64,000 bases of DNA from Embiotoca jacksoni (Eukaryota > Chordata > Actinopteri > Embiotocidae), in assembly GCA_022577435.1 (NCBI GenBank), contig JAKOON010000006.1:6556001-6620000 (forward strand), read 5' to 3'. A program made the position numbers and the translations under genes. A model generated the notes under the pieces. That model was not told the DNA's origin and searched no databases. It saw nothing but the letters and a program-made list of their open reading frames with translations. This document shows, one piece after another, positions 25,245 through 36,082 of the stretch (the first letter of the stretch is position 1; each line of letters opens with the position of its first letter).

Positions 25245-27171
25245 GTAAGTGCTGTTTTGTTCAAGCACCTAATTATTTACCACCAAACTTCAGCTGTTTT
25301 GCTTCACTGGTGGTCAGCGGGTGTTAATTGAGTTTGAGATCATTCCTCACTTGCTCTCTCTTAGTAGTTTTTTGACTGCACACCAGGCACGTCTATCCAA
25401 CCAGACACGCCCCTAAGCATACCACTTTTTGAAGCCTAATAAAGAATTAATTATGGAATTATTTTCAGATGGCCATTAATGCCGTCAACGACTGCAAAAA
25501 AAATGATCAATTTTGTATTTCATGAGAAGTTGAATGGGCGTCTACGGAGCAAGATTTTCGTGGAGCTTTTTTTAAATATTCAGATGCGAACTGTGGCATC
25601 TGTCACTAAATGGGAATTAAAATTATCCATTACTAAAAATCTGATTCTTTTGAAATGCTGAAAAAGATATAAAACGTAAAAACACAGACAAGCTTCAGTC
25701 CGGAGAAATGCTGTACGAATTCAGGACCTTCTAACAGTGTCGTCCACAAAGTTGTCTTGTCAGGAAACAAGTTGATCTTACCGGGGTTTTTTTGTTTGTT
25801 TTTAAATATGAATCTAATTGTGGAGGCAGATTCACCAGTGAACAAATCTGGGACAATGGAGAGCAACTGTTTTTTGAAAGGTCGGGAGGTCAAGATCAGA
25901 GTCGGGTAATTAATTACACAGAAGGTCATGTAATGTTACTAAATCTGAATAAAATTTACACCTTACGTTTGAACTGTAAGAAGCCAGAAATAAACCACTG
26001 TAGAAAACAACCCATGTGAATACTGTGTTAACGCAACGTTTAGTTGTGTAAGCAAATGCAAAAATTCCTCTCGAGAGATTTAATGCACCCTAAAACCTTT
26101 CAAATGTATCAAAGCTATGAAAAAACAATGTACGCCGTGGTTAATTGGTTAAAAAACGTCATGCAGCTTATGGACTGGCAGGTGCTAGGAAACGTGATTA
26201 AAAAGAGTGCCGGTGTCAATTATAACTGTTGTGAACTTGAACTTAATCCTTTGAATATGGCAAGCTGCTGATTTCAGTCTGCTGGGTAGCGCTACTCAGC
26301 CTATTATAACAGTTGTGTAAATGCAACATACTAGAAGCACAATATTAAGTGCTTGAATGCCCCTTTAAGTGTTGACCCTTTCCAATTGGACAGAGCAGTA
26401 GTAAACAATTTGCTCTGCCTTGCTCATGCTTGAGCGAAGTTTCTTCACTGCAATCCTTCTTTGAGATGATTCTTTTAAAAGTAAGTATTTACGGCTTGCA
26501 AGAAGCATTCAAGCTTTAAGCAAAAACGACCTTGTGAGGATAGAGTTTATCTCAATAGAGGAGAATTGTTAGTACGCCAACAGGCAATGATCACACTGAA
26601 GTTGCAGCTATAAAAGCTTCTCAAGCAAAAACGTGGAATAAGACGAGTAGTTTTTAACGTTCTGAAGCTCATCATTTCCGTGGTTTTCTTTCAGCTGTCA
26701 ACAGTCCACAGTTTGTTAACTGCTGATCCTTTGCTGGTGCACTGCTGCGACGAGGATGGTTACACTCCATTGCACCGTGCAGCATACAGCGGCCATTTTG
26801 AAGTTGTCTCGGCTCTCCTGGCCAGCGGCGCTAACGTGAACCCTCGTACCGTCGACGGCTGGACGCCCCTTCACAGCGCTTGCCGCTGGAGCCGCGTCGC
26901 TGTGGCGAGTTGTCTCTTGCAGCACGGAGCCGAGCTGAACGCCCAGACGAACGGTGGGCTCACGCCACTACACCTCGCCGCTTCCTACACAAGCCCCTCA
27001 AAAACAGACTCGGCGCACACCTTAGAGCTCCTCCTCTCTCAGCGCCACCTGAAGCCAGGGCTCCTCAGCAGCAGCGGGGAAACGGCCAGTGAGGTGGCCC
27101 GACGTAGTGGCCCACATCACTTTCTGTTTGAGATGGTCGAAGACTGTGTCAATGTGGTACCAATATTATGA
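25020..27171 (+). CDS. ankrd49: Ankyrin repeat domain protein 49 (2 coding exons)
   Basis: Exons 25020-25244 and 26695-27171 join in phase 0 to 233 residues (human 239). Residues 1-25 read MEFPEDFNQLELLDTHGHLI, close to human FNQLELLETHGHLI. A Glu-rich run follows, then EEWY and LVLWAAENNR. The second exon carries ankyrin repeats: DGYTPLHRAAYSGHFEVVSALLASGA, DGWTPLHSACRW...VASCLLQHGAELNAQT and GLTPLHLAASY, then LELLLSQRHLKPGL and VARRS...FLFEMVEDC, all matching ANKRD49. The start ATG at 25,020 has a TAA two codons upstream in frame (at 25,014) and an AG just before it, so it may lie at the beginning of an exon. The exact molecular role is not known to me; ankyrin repeats bind proteins. ATTAAA at 27,202 is a likely poly(A) signal. 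Confidence 0.96.
25245..26694 (+). other. ankrd49 intron (1.45 kb)
   Basis: AT-rich; donor gtaagt, acceptor tttctttcag. No recognisable repeat or nested gene. Confidence 0.85.
26695..27171 (+). CDS. ankrd49: ankrd49 coding exon 2
   Basis: 158 codons plus stop, starting LSTVHSLL and holding all ankyrin repeats and the conserved C-terminal helix region ending VVPIL. It is clearly GC-richer than the surrounding DNA. Confidence 0.96.
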   Translation: MSTVHSLLTADPLLVHCCDEDGYTPLHRAAYSGHFEVVSALLASGANVNPRTVDGWTPLHSACRWSRVAVASCLLQHGAELNAQTNGGLTPLHLAASYTSPSKTDSAHTLELLLSQRHLKPGLLSSSGETASEVARRSGPHHFLFEMVEDCVNVVPIL

Positions 27172-27333
27172 ACAAAATCACAGCCCTACACAATTTCTCA
27201 CATTAAAGCGATGACGTTTTTACCATTAGCACAGCGCACACCAGATACATTCGGGCTCCAGGTAACAATTCACGCTGTCATTTTCTCTACCGGTCCTTTT
27301 TTGTCATAGTAAAAGTCAGAATGTTGTCAGAAG

Positions 27334-27545
27334 CATAGACTGCATATAAAAGTGGACGTAGCTTCTGGGTCTGAAAAATTAGGCTGATGCGGAAGTGACC
27401 TATACAGCAACGCTGCTGATGGCCACTAGGTTGCCTCCAAAAAGGCTCAGGCTCTACAGACTCGTATTGAACTTCTCATGAAATACAAAGTCAATAAAAA
27501 AAAAATTCTACAAGTCATAATTATGTCATTCATTAGTCACTCCAA
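27334..27545 (+). repeat. 'catagactgcatataaa' dispersed repeat, copy 3
   Basis: Closest to copy 1: 'catagactgcatataaaag', 'gggtctgaaaaattaggc', 'gatgcggaa', 'cctccaaaaagg', 'cttctcatgaaatacaaagt', 'gtcattc'. It lies about 125 bp after the ankrd49 poly(A) signal. Confidence 0.85.
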
Positions 27546-28435
27546 TTTATTAATTTTCTGTTAGGTTTTTTTTTTTTTTTTTTTTTTTACAGTTACGTAA
27601 CGAGCGTAGTTGTTATAAACTGCCGTAACGTCCACCTGCGTCTCCTCTCTGCTCTGCCGCAGTGTGTCTGAGAGCGACACACAAACCTTCATGAAACACA
27701 GAGAGCGAACAGAAGAGCAGCAGCACAGGAATTAACGCGACTTTCGGTGACAGAAAAATGCACGAGCCAGTCTCGCTGAGCTGTAATGAAGCGGGATCAT
27801 AGGGACGCAGTACATACCATAATATCTTGTTTGGTTCTGGCGGGGCAGGAGGTCCCCGTCGGGCGGGGCCGCCCTCCCCCCAGACAGTGGTAGGAGAAAC
27901 ACGGGATGACGAGTCGCTTTCGGTCTGAAACGAACTTTAATGAAACACAATGTGTGCCGTTAAGCTTTTAAAAAGAACAAGTAAATATGACATGATTGTG
28001 GTGTTTTTACAACTTAAGCGGAGAGGACTGTCATGTTTTTTTAACTTCTGCCATATTTCCTGTCTTTGACAAAGTCCTCTGAGCTGCTGGGAGCTTCTCT
28101 GCTACTGAAGCCACCTGAGCTTCTTCTGAAGCAGAGAAGTTCTCACCGTTGATTGGCTATTACTCATGAGATGTAACCAATCAAGCATCCCTTGACCTTA
28201 AACATCAACTTCCTGTGTCACGGCGAGACATCCAACTTTGCTGCATCGTCACGGCGACGCCCATTGACAAAGTCGAACGAATGTCTCAATATATCATCAA
28301 CTACATGTTTAGGTGGAACAGAATGAAACAGCTTATTGCATGTTCTTGCTTGAATGTAATGTTTTACATTATGGACTACATGCATAAGTTAGTCATCCAT
28401 ATTATGGATGACTAACTTTACTTTTAGGTTATTAG
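27546..28435. other. Intergenic, GC-richer patch, no gene seen
   Basis: A T-run at 27,567-27,588 and a locally GC-rich stretch at 27,830-27,890. Short ORFs on both strands show no recognisable domain. Confidence 0.5.
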
Positions 28436-28436
28436 T

Positions 28437-28550
28437 TTTGCAGGAACATGCAAATTCCACATGTAACATTCCAAGTGGGAATTGAACCTGGTACCTTCAC
28501 ACTGAGCGACGACAACATTGACAGGTGCACCACTATGCTGGCTTCCATAA
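28437..28550 (-). repeat. tRNA-like SINE-type repeat, degraded copy 3
   Basis: The plus strand shows 'aacatgcaaattccacatg', 'gaattgaacctggtacctt' and 'gacaggtgcaccactatgc', the usual order of blocks in reverse orientation with many changes. Confidence 0.55.
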
Positions 28551-28564
28551 CTTGAACGGAAGTC

Positions 28565-28745
28565 ATACTTATAGCATGTCGTGCAAAATATGACTTTTTT
28601 TTTTTCATATTTTAGCCGACATGCTATAGTACAACTTGTTTGTTTTTTTTAATCATATTTTTGACGACATGTTATAGTATGATATTTTTTCCATATTTTA
28701 GACATGCTATAGTATGACTTTTTGGAGTATGACCTTTTTCTGAAC
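28565..28745 (+). repeat. AT-rich 'gacatgctatagtatgac' tandem repeat
   Basis: Four to five imperfect units of roughly 40-60 bp, each holding 'catgctatagtatgac' or a variant followed by a T-run and 'catatttta'. A further unit ('catgccatagcatgactttt') occurs at about 29,731-29,750, beyond the neighbouring GC-rich satellite. Confidence 0.75.
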
Positions 28746-28882
28746 TGACATGCCTCAAGTTACTTCTCACTGTGAGGCAACTCAACCAGTACACAATGAA
28801 AAAAAAAAAGTCTCTTTTGGACTTTTTTTTTTACCTTTGATTTGAAGCTGTGGCTTACCCTTACAGGGACTCGCCCTCTGTG

Positions 28883-29135
28883 AACCTCGTGTGTTACCTC
28901 GGCGGGTAAACCGTGTGTGTTGTGTTACCTCGGCGGGTAAACCGTGAACCTCGTGTGTTACCTCGGCGGGTAAACCGTGTGTGTTGTGTTACCTCGGCGG
29001 GTAAACCGTGAACCTCGTGTGTTACCTCGGCGGGTAAACCGTGTGTGTTGTGTTACCTCGGCGGGTAAACCGTGTGTGTTGCGTTACCTCGGCGGGTAAA
29101 CCGTGAACAATGCGTGCTGTATTACCTCGGCGGGG
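28883..29135 (+). repeat. 64-bp dimeric satellite, 'gttacctcggcgggtaaacc'
   Basis: Seven copies of a 'gttacctcggcgggtaaaccg' core alternate between two spacers ('tgaacctcgt' and 'tgtgtgttgt'), so the higher-order period is 64 bp (cores at 28,893, 28,957 and 29,021). An eighth core diverges into 'cggcggggctcgaacccg'. Its GC content contrasts sharply with the AT-rich flanks. Confidence 0.9.
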
Positions 29136-29589
29136 CTCGAACCCGTGTCTTCATGAGGTCGTTTCCAGCTGGGAGTCGGGGTCGTTGACCGCAGGACTAT
29201 CTTCTGTGCCGGAGAGCGAGTCGCGGCAGGAGAAAGTGTACCACGGAGTTCACTCTGAGCTTCCAGAGACTCAGCCGACAGTCTGGTTAACTCAACGGGT
29301 AAAAGATTCTACTTCACCAAGGTTACTATCAATGGTTCAGATTCCACCTGTTGATGGTGATTCAACTTTTAGTGAAGTTGAAACATTTGGGGAAATTGAA
29401 AAAGTTTTGCATTCACAACACATTACAGGAAGATATTTAGTATCACTGCAGACCCCGTTGAAAACATGTATATCTACTATCCAAAGAATGTCTGCGGCAA
29501 TTTTGGTCGCATTTGAATGAACATTTGTGGACGGTGGAGGTACAGGTTGCAGTGAGCCAAAGATTTGTCACAATGCTGTCTAACTCCTG
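29136..29589 (+). other. Open frame after the satellite, not recognised
   Basis: A 136-codon frame runs from 29,110 to 29,520 through the last satellite unit into unique sequence (SRQEKVYHGVHSELPETQ, then VQIPPVDGDSTFSEVETFGE). There is no recognised domain and no splice partner. The start lies in repeat DNA, so it is most likely a chance frame or part of a repeat. Confidence 0.3.
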
Positions 29590-29662
29590 GGAAGATTGGT
29601 AGTGCAGTGGTTAACACTGCTGCCTCTCAGCCAGACGGTTTGGGGTTCAATTCTGCCCTTTT
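29590..29662 (+). repeat. tRNA-like SINE-type head, copy 4
   Basis: 'gattggtagtgcagtggtta', 'acactgctgcctctcagcc' and 'ggggttcaattctgcc' form the A-box and B-box side of the same family as at 6.1 and 17.6 kb, here on the plus strand. Confidence 0.65.
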
Positions 29663-29744
29663 GTCATGACTTACAAAAAAGAACATTAGTCATTTCTGAC
29701 TTTGAAAATGCCGGTTATTTTTTTGAACAACATGCCATAGCATG

Positions 29745-30235
29745 ACTTTTGGGTCACTTTTTGTCCACGACGCCACTGGCACACATCGACGAAAACTAAT
29801 TATTTTGATAACTTTTAATCCCAAACATGTGATCAATCCACAGACCCTAAATTGAAGTCGGTCTGACAAAATTCCTCGGACTAGTTCGACAAAGTACAAC
29901 GTGTCAAAATGACGACTAAATTCAAAATGGTGGACTTCCTGTCGAGTTGACATAACGGTGCAATGTAGCTTTTTTGTGCGTCTAGGTGCGATACACGTGT
30001 CCACCGGATTTCGTGAATTTAGGTAAATATGGCCGCCGGGGCATCTCTTTAGGGGGCGCTCTCGAGCCATTTGGCCGCGCCCATTCGCGACTCCACTAGA
30101 ATATGAAATTTTTCGGGAGTGCGAGGACCCGTACATCACTGCTTGCAGTTTTAATTAATTAATAGATTTTATCGGCGATTGAACACAAAAAATACCGATA
30201 ATCGTAAAAATGCTAAATATCGGTCGATCCCTAGT
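29745..30235 (+). repeat. Fragment of a large teleost interspersed repeat
   Basis: Contains 'caaaatggtggacttcctgt', 'ccggatttcgtgaatttagg', 'agggggcgctctcgagccat' and 'ttggccgcgcccattcgcg', which I remember as a widely scattered fish repeat of DNA-transposon type. It ends with 'aaatatcggtcgatcccta', another repeat-like terminus. The 149-codon minus-strand ORF over it is not a gene. Confidence 0.6.
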
Positions 30236-30239
30236 TAAA

Positions 30240-31145
30240 AGTCAGAAAAATGTTGCCTGATATAATTTTCATCCCGAGGTGACATCAGGAAATGTCTTGT
30301 TTCATCCAATCAGCAGTCCAAAACTTAAAAGATATCCAGTTTACTAACATATAATATATTTTTTTCAGTATATATGTTAGTAATTCCAGATTTGTTGCAG
30401 CTATACGGTGGGTTAAAGATGTTGCACATAAAACCGACGTGAACTGGAGGCTCGCGTTCATTTGTATGTGAAACGGACCATTGTGCAGGAGAATGTGAAA
30501 ATGCTCGGAGGTTGGTACCATTTGTGTCATGATTATGTTCCCCGTTCGAGCATCATAATAAATGAATGTGATATCTTTGGATAAATGTATTCTTTGCATT
30601 ATTGGTCTTCTTGGAAATGAAATGCAACCTTGCTTCTTTCTTCTATCTAAACAATAGACAGTGAGCTCAAACAAGGCTCTCTCAAAGCTGAGAGGTTGTT
30701 TCATGTACTAACAAGGACTGTGTGTGCATGCTGTGTCTCTGAAGCAATTCTTTGCTCACTAAGTGGTCTTTTTTAATGCAGGAACTCAAGGAATTAAAGG
30801 AGATTGCCCTTCTGGTTGTCATTATGTAGAATCTGTCTTTGATTACGTGTTCGCCTTGGCTTCTACACCTATCTCCCTCAGAGGATTATTTTTGGAGTTT
30901 TTCTAAGGCGCAGCAGGCATCACTGTTGTTGTTTTTTTTGTAGAGCCTCACCCGGAGCCATGTCACACATTATTTTTTTCCTCTTCTAGTTCAGCAAGGC
31001 ACTTAAAGCAGAGGTTGTGAAACATGCCACAGAATCCTTCTCTTAAAGAGAAATTATCTTGAGATGAATGGCACAAAGTTTTTAAGAGGTGTCAAAGCAC
31101 ATGAGGTTAAGTTAATGTTGCTGAGTTCCTCGAGATGTAACCGAA

Positions 31146-31189
<44 letters not shown>

Positions 31190-34165
31190 AAGAGTTGTAT
31201 AAGTACAACAGTAAATGCTTTATGTCCTGTGAATATGAGATAAATGTCCACCCTTATTGTTAAAGGACCAATGTGTGTGATCTGACACCCCTCACCTCAC
31301 CCTCCCCTTCCAAGTGCGTAGGAAAGTCTACGGCGGTAGAAACATGGCGTCCTCTGTCGGAAAGGACCAACTCCCTACGTAGATGAAGGGCTTGTTTTAA
31401 GGCAATGAAATCTCAGTGACTCCTCGTTTCAGGTGGATTTTACACTAATGAAAACATAATCATGAATATAATATTCAATTCCTGCCACTAGATCCCTCTA
31501 AATTCTATTGCCCTCTCAATGCATACAAAATAGTCACTGAATGATGTTGATACTGTGGACAATTGCTGAAAGTTTTTTTTTACTGTACAAGATTCACTGT
31601 ATAAAATAACAGTAGTGAGCAGGCAGTTCAGGGAGTCTGTTTAACTGCACCCTGCTTCAGAAAACTTGTCTTCAGGGGAAGATTGGAAAATGATTTTGTT
31701 ATGAGTAGCTTATAACCCAATGTGGATGTACACATCTAGCTGATGATGTCAGCAAGCCTAATGGATGAGAAATGTCTCATTGGTCTTGTTTGAATTCTAT
31801 TGAAGGGGAAAAAAGGGACAGTTGAATTTTCTGCTGAACAGCGACATCTGGAGTAACCAATTGTTATTGTACGATTACTATTTCGAGACTTATTAAGAGT
31901 ACTTTGTTACAGTTTGATAATGCTTTAAATAGGGTTTTTTTTTTTAATCAGGAGTAGAAATTCAAAAATGATTTCCAAATTTAATTTATTTCCTTTACCA
32001 TTTGGACTTTAAAACATTTGGAAAAAGTGAAAAATTAAATACATTTTTACCAGAGACATGGTGTCTTTCAACTCTTTTTTTTTTTAATTCATCCAAAAGG
32101 TCAACAGTCAAAAGATATGTATCTTATAAAATGAAAAAGATCAGAAAATCCTCTTACAATATTTAACCAGCTGGAACCTTTAAATGTCAGCATTTGCATT
32201 CAAATATAGCAACTTAATTAACCAGTTTTCAGAATGGTTTGAGACTATTTTCTATTCACTAACTAATTGGCTAACAGTGACTTGGGTAAACTTTTACTTT
32301 TTACTGTAATTGGAAAGAGCCTACAATGTGATGCTTGGTCAGAGATTTGGGTGTATTCATGAAACAGCACAGAAATAAACTGATTGTCTCAATGAGAATG
32401 CTCATTTACAGGGTGGGTGGGAGCATATCAACTTGAATACGGTTTTCATTCATCTCTCTCCTGCTTGGATTCGTCTTTCTGTCCAGGTAACACTTCCAAC
32501 ATTGAAATATGTTGCTCATTGTTACCTGCGTCCAAGGTTTGCTTTCTCGGTATGAAAAAAGTGATTACTGGCTTCTCACTGACTCATTAAGTAAAACTAA
32601 GTAAACAGCACAAGCATTGTTCTGTCCTATCTATCAATTATACTTTACACAAGCTCAGCAGGCTAAACATAAAAATATATCAATTCAAGAACAAAGGCAT
32701 TGATTTTTTTTTTTTTATGTTTTTCTCACAGCCTGGTGTTTCTGAGCAGCTTTTTATTGTAACTCCTATCAAATCAAAATGTATCTTTGTGTAAATTAAT
32801 TACAAAAAGACATTTATACCAGCAGCCGGTGGCAGCCAGCAAATAGTACTGGGTGCAAGTGTGCAGTAATAAATGCGGAAAACAAATGACTTTTTAGTCT
32901 AAGGAAAAAACAAAGGTCAGACTCAAAAGTCTGTCTATAGGTGATGGAAAAGAAAAAAAGAATCTGCACTGCAGGGGTGTTTCATGCATCCTTTTTCCTT
33001 TCACAGAGTTAATGCCAGAGAAACATTTTTCGAAGCTGCTGCTGTGCAGCCACAGGTGTCTTTTATTTAATGGCATTTTATTATAATGAAGTGAAGATGC
33101 ATCAGAACATTAAACAGTCACTGCACATGCAGTGATACAGGCTTAATGATGTGGTAATACACCTGGTTAAACATGTTGTTCTCATGCACTCAAGACAGGA
33201 GCGCCACCAGCATAATGCCTCAGAGTTTCCTATTCATTTCCTAAAAAAAATTTAACAAAGTTTTGAGAGGGAATTCCCAGCAAATAACTGATCCCTGAAA
33301 TTGGTCCTGGAATTTTGAGGACAGTGGAGTGCAAGAATGCAGAAATGTGAAATGCAAATGCCTTTCTTCTGCATAGGTTTATATTACAGGATGATATTTC
33401 TTTTAAAAAAATAGGGTGAGTAAAATTCCCAACAAATAAGTCAAAATTTGTGTAATATATTTTCAGTTTTCTCCAATCATGAAAATGTTAACTGTGCTCT
33501 CAAGGAAATTTGTCACAAATAGCTTTAATACAAATAAAATTGTGGGACTTTTCAAAGTTGCAAAAAACTGATTAAATATGCTTTGAGTGAAAAGTTTGTC
33601 TGTTAGTAGTTAGTCATCGGGTTACTTTAATTTGTACAATAAGTTGTACATTAAACCTGAATTTGGCAACATGCTATCGTAGCCTGTGAGCTTCTTGCGG
33701 TGGCAAACAGGTAGGAAGTTTGCTTTCAGTTCTTCATGCCATGAAGGGCTAATTGAACATTAAGCAGTTGGAGGTCTTAGGAATAGCCCGGCCATTCTTT
33801 CTTCGAGTGCCTTTCCATTACAGCATCCTGATGCTTTCCTTCAGTGCTTTTAGTCCAGAGATTGTTAAAAAAAAAAAAAACTAGCAGCACTGTGAATACC
33901 TGATATAGAGTACGTGTGTGCTCTTGTATGTCTTTGTGAGGGCCATTGTGACTCATTAAGAGTGAAGACATTTTGTTCTTGAAGATGATAAAGTGTTTTT
34001 CTCTCATCGAGAGCTGTTTGGGAACTGCGACATAGTTTCGGGTAGAATTACCGAAGGTTTTTGTTGAGAAAAGGGTTGGAGCATGTTTGTGGCAATAATC
34101 AATGTTCAAATGAAGGACTAGAATATAACAGGACATACAGTAATGGGTCCTTACAAGCACTTGAG
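30240..34165. other. Intergenic, no gene seen
   Basis: AT-rich with chance ORFs. A (GT)n microsatellite lies at 31,150-31,183 and there are several T-runs. Nothing else recognised. Confidence 0.55.
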
Positions 34166-34170
34166 CATAA

Positions 34171-34387
34171 TTATCCCTCGTGTTGTCCTTTGGTCAAAAT
34201 GACCCGCAGCTGTGCTCAACCAAGTTCTATTTTATTTTCATATTTTTTGGGATCATTGGTGACAAGGAGGCTGGGAGGGTTTATTTAAAGAATGATGACC
34301 AATGATCCCAAAAAATATAGAAATAAAATAGAACTTGGTTGGACACAGCTGCGGGTCATTTTGACCCAAGGACAACACAAGGGTTAA
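34171..34387 (+). mobile_element. Palindromic TTAA-type (piggyBac-like) MITE
   Basis: Two arms of about 86 bp (34,175-34,260 and 34,298-34,383) are near-perfect inverted repeats around a 37-bp loop. The ends read CCCTCGTGTTGTCCTT and its complement CCCTTGTGTTGTCCTT. The right end is followed by TTAA and the left preceded by TTAT, consistent with a TTAA target duplication with one mutation. It has no coding capacity. The superfamily call rests on the TTAA/CCC ends only. Confidence 0.75.
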
Positions 34388-35265
34388 AATAATCTTTCCT
34401 TATCACTGTATAACCTGTGCATATGTTAAGTTTTTGAATACACACTTTAGGGGGTAAAAGCTTCATTGTGTTCACCACTTAGTCAATAACTATGTTCACC
34501 TGCTGTTTTGGTACAATAAATACTGTAACTTTATCAGAGCTTTTTCATTGTGAACAACTGCAGCAGAATGTAACGCTTTGAGAACTGTAGGTGAGCCAAT
34601 ACAGTGACACCGTGAGCGGTGAAACTAATGGAAAGCTGCTTGATAGAGCTGCAGAGCAGTTGAGTGATAATTATATGCAGATCTATAGTGACTTGTTTCC
34701 CAGTTCTCACATCTGTTATTTACATTTTTTGTGACAATTTTGAAATTTGTGCTGCTTTAAGCAGATGGCAAGGTGCAAACACATAACTCTGTGATGCAGT
34801 AAAAGCCTCGGCACACCAATTAAACACGTACGCAGTAAAAACATAAAAGCATGTACAGAAAAAAAGTTCTAAAAAAGCAGGTTTCCAAAACTATTAGCCC
34901 TTACACCACCACCACATACACATAGACACACAAATATTAGCACACCTGCGATGTGTGTATGATGAGGCAATAATTAGTCGTATTTATGTCATTATTTACT
35001 TTGGGGGGGAAAAAGGAGTGGTTGATGAATTGTTTAACATTTAATCAGTGAAGCAGCTCGGGACTTCACCCCTCCTATTTCAAAATGTTTTATTTCAAAG
35101 TTCACGTGCAAAGTGTCACAAAAATAGCAGTTGATGGTTTAAAGAAAATTTTGAAATTAAGGTGAATTTTATTTCTCTGAACTATGCAGAGAGACTAACG
35201 CGTACTTATTTATCAGCAAACCACACAACTGCAATGTCTTCTTCTGGTCCTTCAAACATGTAAAT
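34388..35265. other. Intergenic, no gene seen
   Basis: AT-rich unique-looking sequence. No exon, RNA gene or recognisable repeat noticed. Confidence 0.5.
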
Positions 35266-35269
35266 AAAT

Positions 35270-35560
35270 CCACTGCACTTTTAATCCAGAATCCTGCAGC
35301 AGGAGTGATAAAACCAGAAGAAGAGCATACGTAAAGTGGTTGCCTATTAGCGTTCACGTTCGTTTTAAAGTTCTTTTATCAGTCCATGGTAAATCATTTT
35401 GATTTATGGGGAAGGTCCCTCAGATCCTCTGGTTCTTCTCTTCTCTGTTCAGCAGCTAAGAACAGCCTCTACATGATCTGAGATGAACCGAAAATATAGA
35501 TTTTTGAAAACCCATCTGTTTAAATCTGGCTTCATTGGAGTGTCTTATAATTTCCATTCG
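35270..35560 (+). pseudogene. LINE reverse transcriptase C-terminal fragment, plus strand
   Basis: The translation shows LIQNPAAGVI, then KWLPISVHVRFKVLLSVHG and, near the end, FKTHLFKSGF. These correspond to the IQNAAARV...LHWLPI..RIxFKxLLLxYK...LKTHLF landmarks of fish Rex1/L2-type LINE proteins. The frame is broken by stops and shifts between the blocks. Confidence 0.7.
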
Positions 35561-35609
35561 TCCATGTTTGCACGCAAGCTAAGCCTCTCCCCAATGTCAG
35601 CGTTCATAC

Positions 35610-35940
35610 CTAATGTTTAAGGCTGAGCCTGGCCTCCCTGCAGAGGAAACTCTTTCCAGCTGCTTGCATTCGCCATCTCATTCTTTCGGTCACCAACCAA
35701 AGCTCGTGACCATAAATGAGGTAAGAGCGTAGGTTGACTGGTAAATTGAAAGCTTTGCCTTGTACCAGATGTACAACGCCTGATTCACAGCTGGCATCGC
35801 CCCGGTCCACCTGTCAATCTATCTTGCGCGTGAGCAAAGCCTTAAGATACTAACTCCTTCACTTGTTGCAGGAAATCTGTCCCAACCTGAAGGCAGCAAT
35901 CCACGTTTTCTGGTAGACAACCTCAGAGAATCGCCATCAT
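35610..35940 (-). pseudogene. Second LINE reverse transcriptase fragment, minus strand
   Basis: The minus strand encodes LRSYLIYGHELWLVTERMRW and MQAAGKSFLCREARLSLK, matching the 'LTYGHELWVMTERxRSRIQAAEMSFLRRVAGLSL' landmark of a different teleost LINE family. Upstream homologous but stop-broken sequence continues to about 35,940. It is a dead fragment. Confidence 0.75.
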
Positions 35941-35944
35941 GGTC

Positions 35945-36082
35945 TTTGGGTTTTGGGCATGTGACATGCATGTCTTTGGATGGTGGGAGGAAGCCGGAGT
36001 GCCCGCCCCGTGCAGGCGCAGGGAGAAAGGCCCCCGGCCGAGGTTCGAACACAGAACCTTCTTGCTGTAAGACGACAGTGAT
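35945..36082 (-). repeat. tRNA-like SINE-type repeat, copy 5
   Basis: The plus strand shows 'catgtctttggatggtggga', 'ggaagccggag', 'aggttcgaacacagaacc' and 'ttcttgctgtaagacgacag'. It directly abuts the minus-strand LINE fragment. Confidence 0.8.

Noticed and set aside
24719..25268. Minus-strand ORFs overlapping the ankrd49 start (EEKLKSELEKRVLENSV... and a Leu/Ser-rich frame)
   Set aside because: The 75-codon ORF has no ATG start, no recognised domain and no splice partner. The 25.0-25.3 kb frames are antisense shadows of the ankrd49 Glu-rich exon.
29690..30139. 149-codon minus-strand ORF
   Set aside because: It lies wholly over a recognisable interspersed repeat ('agggggcgctctcgagcc' blocks) and shows no protein domain.
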